Assembly: GCA_026929865.2 (NCBI GenBank)
Contig: CM049405.1
Span: 2,205,001-2,269,000 of the forward strand
Source: Hyperoplus lanceolatus
Lineage: Eukaryota; Chordata; Actinopteri; Uranoscopiformes; Ammodytidae
Reading direction: 5' to 3'
DNA length: 64,000 nt
Shown: positions 12,856-24,800 of the stretch, one piece after another
Position numbering within the stretch: the stretch's first letter is position 1
Layout of the letters: the number at the start of each line of letters is the position of its first letter
Notes under the pieces: model-generated
Databases searched by the model: none
Told to the model about the DNA's origin: nothing
The model's input: the letters and a program-made list of their open reading frames with translations, nothing else
Made by a program: the position numbers and the translations under genes

Positions 12856-15800
12856 GGTATCAACAAAGTTATTGCAAAAATATTCAGATACGCACAAGAA
12901 GTTGAGATTGAATGAGGAATGTAATAAATATATAACATTAAAATTAAAACTAGATAAACAGGGATCAGATGGCCAGAGTTGAAGCGTTAAGTTGGTGTTA
13001 ACAGGATATTCTGCACAAATCAGTATATACATATTGGTCAGTTTTTTTTCTAATTAATATTTGTTGTACCGACCTCCCAGTGTGAGCTTGGCGGTGTATT
13101 TGCGGTCCTCCACTTGAATGGTGTAGTCTCCCACGTCACCGGGCTGGCAGTTGTTGATGGTGAGCGACACGGCTTTACCGTCTTTGCTAATCTCCACCTT
13201 AATAATAATAATAATAATAATAATAATGATATATTGATAATCTTTATTTGTACAGCACCCTTCATACATAAAAAAATGCAGCTCAGAGTGCTTTTACATG
13301 GACAAAATAAAGATAATACAAAACAAAACACATTCATCACAGGCAAGAAGCATTGAGCAGAAGATAAAATGAATACATAAAAATAATGGATTATTGAAAT
13401 CACATTCAATGCATCCATCTATAAAGCAAGAAACGTCTGTCTGTCTGTGTGTGTGTCTGACTGTGACTCGCATATCTCTCTGAGTTTTAGTCAGATCGGC
13501 CTGAGCCTCCGGATATTGCTTGCGCACGGCACGAAGGTAAGCATCCTTGATTGCTTTTGAAGTTTTTTGGACGGGTACTGCACTAGTAAAACAAATATAA
13601 AAGAGATAACAACCATTAAAAAACGATAAAACAAATATAATTTTTTTTCCAAACCTTATCGGAGGGCTTGATCTCCTCGTCTCCCTTGAACCACTTCCAG
13701 TTTGGAGTTTCCTTGAACAGCTCTCCCTTGAATGTGGCTTTGTTCCTGGGTTTCACATGCTGGTCCCTCAAAGGCTTCAACAGCCAGTCTTTGATGATTT
13801 CTGAGGAAGAAGAGTTTGGGTCATTTACAACAGTGTCAACTCTGAGTTAACGCAGATTAATTCTAGTTAGCTAGTTAGTTTTATTTATTTGTCACATACA
13901 CAATTGCACAGGGCAATGCGTAGTGAAATTCTCATGTACCAGTCCGGCTGTAATTCAACTATATAAACAAGTTTGCTGTTTAAATTATTTATTTAAATTA
14001 TTTAGTAAATTAACATTCAAATTGAGCTTAGTCGATCAAACCTTTCAAAATGAACATGTGTTCCCCCACTAAAAAATACAATTTTCTTTTACAATTTGTA
14101 CAGTAAACTTACAACTTTAACCTCAGTGAATATCAGAGTTTAGTTCACCTAAATTTATGACTTTAACGTTTGAATTTCGGGTGTATTATCAGACAATATT
14201 CAAAATATTTTCTCTGAGAATATGAGACTTTAATGTTAAAAATTTAAAGGTTTATCTCGACATAATACTATTTTTTTTTCCCACAGTGGCCCTAATATGC
14301 CGTTGTTACCTGCGCTGTCTTATTGATATTGATATTTATATGTTATATGTCTTTTAAATGGACCTTGAGTCTCTTGAATAAAGCTGATTGAATTGATTGA
14401 ATTGATTGATTGATTATTTTCCAGGCAGGGCTAGTGTTTTTCTGTAACAGCATGAGAGTTTTACACTTATAATCCTTCTTCCTCTGACAACTCACCGATG
14501 ACTTTGACGTTGGTGGAAGTCTTGATTTCCTCCTGTCCGTCTACCTCACAAGTGTAGCAGCCGGCGTCAGCCTCGGTGCTGTTCTGAATGGTCACTGCGT
14601 GCTGCATGCCGATGATATTAATGGCCACTTTGCCGGCCTGTTTCTTCAGGACTTTGCCGTCTCTCTTCCAAGTCACATCTCGTTCTTTGTTCAACTCACA
14701 GGTCAGATACATGGGCTGACCCTTCATACAGGAAGTCTCCGGTTCCAGTTCTTTCAGCCATTTAACTGGCAGCTCTGCACAAAGAGTTCAAAGTATTTCA
14801 ATTAAAACAATGTCTTGGTTTCAACTAAAATTATTACAACTTGCCTTACCTGAGAGCGAGACCTACAAAAAGATTGTTTTCATTTTAAGTTCACACAATG
14901 TTTTATCGACAAAAAAAGTCAATAAAAGTATGCACTCTTTTTCTTATTTCTTTTTCTTTTCGAAAAAGAAAAGAATTTACCTTCAACTATGAGCTTGGCT
15001 GTGCATGTTACTTCCTTGCCAGCGTTCTTGGCTATACAGGTGTAGTCACCAGTGTCTGACAGCTGGACATCAATGATGTTCAACTTGCGATCTTTGCCGT
15101 CAGAAGTGAACTTGTGCTTGGGGCTCTCACGGATGTTACCATCATCTTTCATCCATGTGGTGATGGCAGTGGAGGGCGTAACCTCACACTCAAACACAGC
15201 AGCAGAGCCGATGGACTCAGCCTCCTTCAGCACAATGTCCTGAAGCTTTTTGGTGAATTTCAGTGGGACGGCCTTCAGTTTGAATCCACCAAATGGATCC
15301 TCTGGGGGTGTCGGGCCCCTACCACCGGGCTTCAGGCCGCGGCCACGCCCACCGTCACCAGGAGATGGGGTTTGTCTCGCTGCAACATCACAACAAACTC
15401 ACACAGTTAGTTTGAGCTAAGACAACAAGGAAAAGAATCAGTCATTAGACTATGGGATGTTATTAAGATTCTGTGCCTACCGTGAATTAACGGTCAAACA
15501 GTGGACAAAAAAATGTGTTTAAAGATGAAAGCTTTTAATGTAAGAGGTAACGAGAATGTAAGACTAGAATTCTGTTCAGACTATGAGTCATGCAGAGTAA
15601 CTCTTCATTAGCTTTGAACTTGATTCTTTAAATAATCTGTAAAATAAAGAATACAAGAGGACAGACACAAGACACCACACTATCAAAACGCAAAGAGTGA
15701 AAGACACAGCAACCTCCATAAACTGTGAAGTTAATTTGTTGAAAAAACAACACATCAAACCACCAACCCGAGTTTTTAAAGATTGTGTGAAAGTTAAAAT

Positions 15801-18800
15801 ATATGAAAGCAGAATAATTTGCCGTGCGACAAACACATTTCAGTTGGTACCAAAATGTTTGTCACATAAAAGTTTCAGGTGAAGATTAAAAGCTTAGCAC
15901 AAATAAACACAACAAGAAAAACGACTCACACTCAAGATCAACCGGAAGTGAAATGGTTTTAGACATTATTAAGTGTCAAGAAAAAAACCGAACACATAAG
16001 CTTTAAATCTTGTTAATTTCATACCCCCAAATCCTCTGCCTCTGCCTTTTGGGGCATCTTCTGAAGGTTTTCCATCTGGACAAGAAACAGTAAGACGGAG
16101 TTTAGTGAGTAAGTGTCTCTCTTGGAGCTTTGCTTTGGACGACGAAAAACAAAGACTTGATCTATGAAAAAAAAGAGTTAATGTTCTTGTCCACATTCCG
16201 TTAGAAAATTCAAAAGACATCACACGCATGATGGGAGATGATGAAGATGGAGGGATGGAGGGATTGACGAATAAATGAATAACGGCAGAAGATGATCGAA
16301 AAGGACAAGAATGAATGGAGGACAATGGTGGAAACTAAAAGTTGTAGTAAATGGCATGGACACCAGAAGAGACAAACAGTTAATGAAGGATGTGGATGGA
16401 CATTAAAATGATGGACAACATAAGAACATCAGGTGGATGAAGATGAAGATGTAGATGATCAGCTTATATTTGTGATGACACATTAAATGAAGGACAACTT
16501 GATGTAAAGATGGATGAAGCTTGAGATGATCAAGTGATTGATGTGATGATGAAAATAAGATAAAAGGTCTAAGATAAAAGGTCTAAGATGAGATTGATGG
16601 ATGGTTGGATAAATGGATGGATGGATGGATGGATGGATCTTCTGAGATGCAATGGATGGTTGAGATGGTTCCATGGGTTCACCAGATGGGGAATTCATCC
16701 ACCTTTTCTTCTCACCTCGTTTGACGGGAAATCCTGGAGTCTCCCGCACTCCATCCACCTCTTCACCTTCCCAGTCGTCTGAAGGAACCAGATCCCAGCC
16801 CCAAGCCTCCTCATCATCTTGCTCTCCTCCCATTTCGCCCGAATCCACAATCCCCTCTTCTTCTGGCTGTGTGGGAACCTTTCTCATCTGCACAGCTCCG
16901 GGAGAAACCTCCTTTACCAGGGGGATCGGGCCTTTACCCACAGCCTCCTCTGGCGGTGATGCCTTCTTCGGGACCTTTTTCAGTGTCACCGCTTCAATAG
17001 AGTCTTTCGGTGACACTGTTTTGGGAATTTGTTTGATTTTTCCTGCACTCGGCTTCTTCTGAACGGGAACTTGCTCTGGTTCTTTGGATTTTGGAGATGG
17101 TGTCTTTTTGAGCTCAACCTTCTTAACTTGCTCAATAGGTTTGAGAGGCTTTGATTCGTCTAATACAGGTGATGGAGTCTTCTTGAGCTCTAAGCCTTTC
17201 TTTAAGGCTTCTATTTGTTTCGGTGGGATCACCTTCTCGGTTTCCTTCTTTCCTGGTGGACTAACCTTCTTAGGTATTTCTTTGTCTTGAGGTATCCCAC
17301 TCTCTTTTGTAGGAGTTGCCGTCTTTTCTTCAGGCTTGATGGCTTTGGTGAAAGGTTTCAACTTGACCGCCTCTTTATCTTCATCTGGTGTTGGAATTAT
17401 TTTAGGTTTTCCCCGAAGCTTGTCTGCTGCCTCCTCATCTTTCAGTTCGAGATCTGCCTTTTTCTTCTGGGAGATGTCCTTCTCTTGCTCTTTGCTGACA
17501 TCAGGAGTTACCTGTGGACTTGGGATGGGAGTGGCTTCATCTTTCTTGTGTTTTGAAGCAGTGTCTGGTAGATCTCGCTGTGGTCTTTCGCCTCTCTGGA
17601 AAGGAGTGCGTTCAGTATCCGTCTTTGCCTCGACTTCTTTCTGAGCTTTAGGAGGTTCAGCTTCTTCTGGCTTCTTAGGTTTCTCAAATGGCTTCAGTGA
17701 CACTACTTCTTGCTCGTCATCTTTCTTTGGCAATTTCTTGATTTTCTTTTTAGCTAAATCTGGCTCAGGTTCTTCCTCTTCCTTGGCTTTAGGGGTTCTA
17801 ATCCATCTTGATTTATCATCTTCTGCCTCTAGTTTTTCAAGTTCCTCCATTTGTCCTGATTCAAAAGACTTTTCAGTCGAAGTGAAGACTCGTTCGGTTC
17901 TATCGTGCGTCATCACCTCTCGATCTTCTCTATCGCGAAGCTTCTGAACTGACAACTCAGTATCATAATGCCTCGTCACTTCAACCTTATGAGTTATGAC
18001 TTCCTTCTCCGGCTCCTTGGGCTTTGTTGGAATCTTTTTTAGTTTTATCTGTTGCATTTCTTCCTCCGGCTTCCCTGCTTTGTCAAATGGTTTTATCTTG
18101 ACAGATTCTTTCTGCTCATCTGCCTTTGGAAGTTTAGTTATTTTCTTCTTATCTACTTTTGGCACTGCTGGTTCTTCCACTTTTTCGGGTTTTGGGGTTC
18201 TTGTCCATCCTTCTTTCTCTGTTGTTTTCTGTACAACTAAAACCCTTTCAGCTTCTTCAAAGTAGCCAATCTGAACCGTCTCCTCTTCTGCAGTAAATTC
18301 ACGTTCAGTTCTCCCAAGAGTTATTATTTCTCGATCTTCTCTGCTGTGAAGTCCACGAACCATTAACTCTGGATCTTGTTGCTTCGTCACTTCTGCTTTA
18401 TGAGTTTGGACTTGTTTCTCAGGTTCTGCAGGTTTCACTGGAACCTTCTTGAGCTTAACAACCTCTGGTTCTGGTTCCTTGTCTTTGGGTATTCTTGTGA
18501 TCTTACTCTTCAGCTTAGGTGATTCTGGCGTTTTCACCTCCTGAACGGGAATCTTACCCTTTTGTTTGAGAGCTGGCACTGTAGTCGAGGCAGTAAATAC
18601 ACCATTTATAACATTCACATACAGACGTACAGTAAAACACAACATTCTATCTGACAGTTTGACAACACAGGACTCACACACCTCTTAAACATTCATTTTA
18701 CAACAAGAAAGCATTATAGTTTATGAGAGATAAACTATCCGAGCTATTCATAACATAACGTTACTGCTCTTTAAAAAGAAGCTAATAAGTTATATACCTT

Positions 18801-21800
18801 TCATCGGTCCACCAGGCGCTGACACTGGTTCCTTGTCTGCAAGAATTTAAAAGATCAACGTAAATATACACAATACAAACAGTGTTAGAAAAAAGGCAAA
18901 AACCAAGACAAAGAAAGTTAATTTATATTTTGAGACAGACATATGTTTGAGTTAAGAAGGTATTGCATGCATGAAATGTAATTTGCATTATAGGTGATCT
19001 ATAAATGCAAAGGCTTGTCATTTTTGTACAAACTTACAGTAACGTGAATCCAGATGTACCAAAAGATGTTTAAAGGACATTATTGAATCACTCAATGGAC
19101 ACACAATGTTAAAATGACAGACTTGGATTTGATTTAAGAACACAAAATGCATTTCAGTTTCTACAAACCTCAGACCAACACATTAAGACTTGGACAGAAT
19201 CAGACACTGAATGCACTTCTTAAATCAAAGCTCAGATTGCTTTGTATGAAGAACGAAGCTTTCACATAAGAAATATTGAGACAAACATATGAGAACAACA
19301 TAAAAAGAAGATGTTACCTTCAGGCGGAGAAGCTTTCTTCGATACAGGAGAACTTGCAGCCTTTGCGGCAGGTGGAGATGCTTTCTTCTCCACCGGTGCA
19401 ACTTGAGGTAAAAGAATGCCACCTTGATTAATTCACTGGCAAAGATCTGAACAAACATCAACTGACACACACTTTAACAAAACCACAATCAAAATGAAAG
19501 AATCAAAGAATTCAGACCAACTGATTTCTTTGAGGCAGGACAAACAAGGAATTAAACAACATTGATGACAAACAAAAGAAACTACCTGCTGGAACAGCAA
19601 TTTTTTCTTCTGTAGGCTTTGGTGTGGTTGTAGATGGTTTCTTTTCAACTGGGGCAGACACTTAGGAGTGCAATATATACCAAAGGTCAAGAGAACAGAA
19701 TATACAAAAATGGACAAGACATTAAAACAGACAGAGGAAAGATTCAAGATAATAAGATTGAAGAAAGTGAACATACATTAAACAGACACCAAGTAAAGAA
19801 GAGACAACATGGACGATTGATATCTGCAAAAACAGTGACGCAAACAGGAAACAACAGTGTTTTTACGTTCCACAAAACAAAACTAAAGAACTACCTGCAG
19901 GAGGAGCAACTTTGGCTTCAGCAGCTGGTGCAGATCTCTTCTTTTCCTCAGGAGGAGACACTTTAAAAATACAAGATGCCAAGATCATGACCAGCTCAAC
20001 AAAATGGTCAATAAGGATTTACAGCTGCACCAAAACAGTGCGAGATACGACTGGGCACACAGTATCACAACATGGGAAAGTAAACATACAGACATATAGT
20101 TTACAACAAGAGACAGAAGCTAGGTAAGAAACTACCTGTAGGGGGAGCTACTTTCTCTGGACGAGGAGCAGAGGGCTTTGGTGTAGGAGCGGATGGCTTC
20201 TTCTCCTCTGGGGGAGATACTTTAAGGGAATACAAGATGCCAAGGTCACATCCAAGAGAACACACAACGCTTGGTCAACAACACAACAAGTAAGACAAGT
20301 GAGACAATAAGAGCAGGGGCGGATTTAGTCATTTTTGGGCAGTAGGCAAATGCATGTATGGGGCCCTCCAACATTCACAGACTTTTGTAATCCTTTTTTC
20401 CTTCTATGTGTAACTTAAATTCTTGGTTATGCCTTGGCCCCTTGGTGGCTTTGTGCCCAAGGCAATTGCCTACATTTGCCTTATGATAAGTCCGCCTCTG
20501 AATAAGAGCATCTCAAACAAACACATGGACAACAGGCACAACAACACGGCCGACTCTAGATGAGAAGGCAAACAAACAAAACGTACAAACAAAACAGAAT
20601 ACCTGCAGTGGGAGGAGGAGGAGGAGGGGGTGAAGGCTTTGGCGCCGGTGGAGAAGGTTTCTTCTCCACAGAAGGTTTCTTCTCCACTGGGGGAGATACT
20701 TTGGGAATACAAAACACCAAGATCACGACCAAGAACAAAACATGGCCAATTAAGATTTAGTGCCAACCCAAGATGATTTAGACAAACACAAAGAGGTATA
20801 AGAAGAGACAGGATGGAAGATGTGAAAGGTCAACTGATGATGGAAATGCTCATGGAAGAGGCCAATGATAGACCAAGATGGATTCCTTAGTACATGGCAT
20901 ACCTTGTAGAGTACTGACACAACATACATGTTAAGAAGACAATGGACAAACAGTTGACTGTCACAGTGTGATGAAGAATCTATTTCTATTATTTATGACA
21001 ATTGGTAGAGTATGTTTGACCATAAGTAGATGATGTGTGAGTACAGAAAATCTGGGATGTAAATCTTAAAGAGGGTTGATCTTAGGGCGATCACAAGCCT
21101 GTGCGGCTCAAAAAAGAAATACCTTTCTGAAGAGTTTGTTGTTCAATCTTTGCTTTCTTGTCATCTTCTCCTGGTGGTGTAGGTTTAGTTGTGGTGGTGA
21201 GTACTTCTTCAGAAGAGGGGGAAGTTATTTTTGGTGTGGTAGAAGTCAGTTTCTTGGATTTAAGAATTTCTCCTTGAGGTTTCTTCAGTGGTGCATCTTG
21301 AGATGTCTGAGTTGGAGCAACCTTATCCTTAGCGATAGTTTTCTTGGGAAGAGTCTTTTCCTCAAGGGGAGCGTCTTCTTTAAGAGAAACAGCTGCTTTG
21401 GGTAGTGCCTGAGAGGTAGTTTTTGAAGGCAGAACAGCTTGTCTTGGTGGTGGAATTTCCTCTTGAGGTTTCGTCAGTGGTGCATCATGAGATGTCTGAG
21501 TTGGAGCAACCTTATCCTTAGCGATAGTTTTCTTGGGAAGAGTCTTTTCCTCAAGGGGAGCGTCTTCTTTAAGAGAAACAACTGCTTTGGGTAGTGCCTG
21601 AGAGGTAGTTTTTGGAGGCAGAACAGCTTGTTTTGTTGGTGGAATTTCTTCCTCGAGAGAGATTACCTTCTCAGGTGATGGAATCTTGAACGAAACTGGA
21701 GGGGTCACTTCCCTTCTCGATGAGGCAGATTTCAGTACTTCTACCAAAGAGAGTTCTTCTGGCGATACTTTATCTTCATGATGAAGTTTTCCAATAACTT

Positions 21801-24800
21801 TGGGAGTTTTGGTGGTTTCTTGCCTTGGAGTCTCCATCTTTTTAGGAGTAGTTACTTCTACTTTTGTGGGAGGAATAGTTTTGACAGGAGTGGTTGGGGG
21901 GATACATTTGGGTAAGGCTTGTTCGGAGGGACGGGAAACGCTTTCTGGAGGAGGCATGGCTCTTTCAGATGGGGCTTCTTCCACTTCAACAGCCTGTTTC
22001 AAAGGAGTGACCTCTTTCAGTACTTCTGGCTTCTTTAGTTCAGAGATTTCAGGTTTAACAAGATCTTCCATTAGAGTGACAGTTTCTTCTTTCAATTTCT
22101 TCAGTGATAATATTGATTCAGTAACTTCTTTCTGCTTGGTATAAGATGAAGGAATATCAGCTTCCTTGGGCTTCTTTTCTTCAGGAGAAGGTACCTCTTC
22201 TTTGGATTTGAATCCAGAAACTTCTTTCTTCTTAGGACGAATAATTTGTACTTCGGGCTTCTTTGGTGCAGAGATTTTGGATTGAACAAGATCCTCCATT
22301 GAAGTCACAGTTTCTTCTTTCAATTCCTTCACTGATACAAATGATTCAGTAACCTCATTTTGCTTGGTATAAGTTGAGGAAATATGATCTTCCTTCAGTT
22401 TCTTTTCTTGGAGAGTTTTCTTGTAAGATATCACCTCTTCCTTGGATGTGACCACAGCAATTCCTTTCTTGGAAAGACTTGTAATTACAGATGGAGGCAT
22501 GACATCTTCCTTTGGAGGTGTAGAGACAGATCTCAATGACTTTTGTTCTGTCTCTTCCTCGTGATAAAAGTCTTCTTCATCTTGAGGTTCAGTGTCAGCT
22601 TCATATTCATCGTATGCTGGCTCAATGTCCTCTGATGTCTCAGCATCTTCACTGTAAGTAAAAACCTCATCCTCCCCCTTTGCAAGAACCATTTCTTGTC
22701 GTATCTCCATTTTCAAAGTTCTTTCTTCGCTCACAACTGACTCTCTGAGCTCCACTCTTCGTTCAAACGTCCTGACTTCCTCTTCCCTTTTCCCAACCTC
22801 TTCTACAAAAGAAATCATTTCCCCACGATCCCTCTTTAGAGAAGAGTCCCTGTCGTCTTTAAGCTCTGCTGTTGTTTGCTTAAGATCAGTCTTCAGAGGA
22901 ACTGGGGACATTTTATTTTTAGATATCACCCAAGATTGAAGATTGAAGATTTGCACCATGGAGCGGTGACCAAGAAAAAAAGAGTACAAAGACAAAAACC
23001 ATCAAGACACTAAAGTACAGTGTTCAGTGTGGTATATATAAACTGTGAGTCTCATTTCACTACTAAACTGCCAGTATTATGAATAGAGGCCTGTGCAGTT
23101 TCTTAGTCAGGTGAATAAGGAACATTTTCTATCGTATAGATATCATCACTAAACTTTGCAAGGTGATTACTGACATTAAAACAATTGTTTTTGTGTTAAA
23201 CATTTTAAGAAATGTTTAATACAATATGTAAATTTGGCAAAATCTTACTGATTTTGAGTAAACCTGTGATGGGTGTAGCCGGCTCTAGCTTAGCTTTAGC
23301 TAGTTCTGTGGTTTCCTGTTGTATTTCCCTCTGTTTTACTGTTGTGATAAGTGATACGATGTAGCAAACAGTCAACACACAAGACAAAACCTCTGACGAT
23401 TAAGCTAAATGCACCTCACAATAAAATAGTGAGTTCAAGAGATCAAGATGAGAAGGGATTAATAAGATAATAAGATGTTCAAACTTGTACCTTGCAGCAC
23501 TGGTTCCTTTGTTACCAATTTAGGAGCTTCTGGACTTTTCTTCGGCTCAACTGGTCGTTCTACAACCACTTTCTGTGCCACTGGAGCCTTTTTCGGTTCT
23601 GCAAGAACCTTCTTTGGCACTTCAGGGACCATTGGTGCTTCGGGAACCTTCTTTGCCACCTCAGGAACCTTCTTTGGCGCTTCAGGAACCTTTGGAGCTT
23701 CTACTACTTTCTTTGGCACTTCAAGAACTTTCTTCTGTGCCTCTGGAATCTTTTTCGGCTCTGCTAGCACCTTCTTTGGTGTTTCTTCTATTACTTTCTT
23801 GGGTTCCTCAGGAGCCTTCTTTGGTGCTTCAAGAACCTTCTTTGGCACTTCAGGAACCTTTGGTGATTCTGGAAACTTTTTCGGTTCTTCGGGAGCCTTC
23901 TTTGGTGCTTCAGGGACCTTTGGTGCTTCTGGAATCTTCTTTGGTGCCTCTGAAACCTTTTTCGGTTCTGCTAGAACCTTCTTTGGTGTTTCTTCTACTA
24001 GTTTCTTGGGTTGTTCTGGAGCCTTCTTTGGCACGTCAGAAACCTTTGGTGCTTGCACTACTTTCTTTGGCGCCTCTGGAACCTTTTTCGGTTCCTCAGG
24101 AGCCTTCTTTGGCACTTCGGGAACTTTCTTTGGTTCTTCTGGTTTTCTTTCAAAGACAGATGTTGGTGCTTCTGGCTCTGGTTTGCCAGCAGTCTTTGGT
24201 TCTGAGACAACTTGAAGAAAATTTATTTATAAGAAGGTTATCTTGTTAAACCATATTTTGGAAAATTAAACAAAAGTGCAAGTCACACTCTAACGAGTGC
24301 TTAAAGATATTCATAGAAGATATTTTGGAAAGATTACTTTCCATAAGATACTTAAAAAGCAAAATTTGTAAGACTTTAAAGATCAGAAAGAACACAAACA
24401 TAGAACAGAACACTAAAGCAACCTTTTCAGAGCATATCTGCGGTACCTTTAGTTGGAACAGCTTCAGGCTTGGGTGGAGTAACCTTGGGTGCAGATGGTT
24501 GAACTACAGGTTTCTCTGGTCTGGGAACATCTTGCACTTAAGAGAACATTACGTATAGTTTAACCTTCAGGAAAAGGTTGAGGCTAACACGGAATCAAAG
24601 ATCACACTCTAAACGAGTGAATTCAAGATTAAATGAAACAGGGCAACTCAAGATTTCAAAAGTCAACAACCAATACCTTTAGGTGGAAGACGTTCTGGTG
24701 TCGGGGGAGAAACCTTGGGTGCAGCTGGCTTAACTTCTTCAGGCTTTGGTAGCTCAGGCGCTTTAAAGAACATTATATTTATGTTCAGTATCTAAATACT

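Noticed and set aside
13475-13541. Possible extra exon ([19 protein letters not shown]) between the two D3 halves
   Set aside because: The two halves at 13655 and 13074 join directly in phase 0 and match the mammalian domain without any insertion.
23475-24249. Long open plus-strand frames opposite the PEVK exons (also at 16673-18265 and 21800-22144)
   Set aside because: Antisense shadows of low-complexity PEVK coding sequence, with no start context or family similarity.
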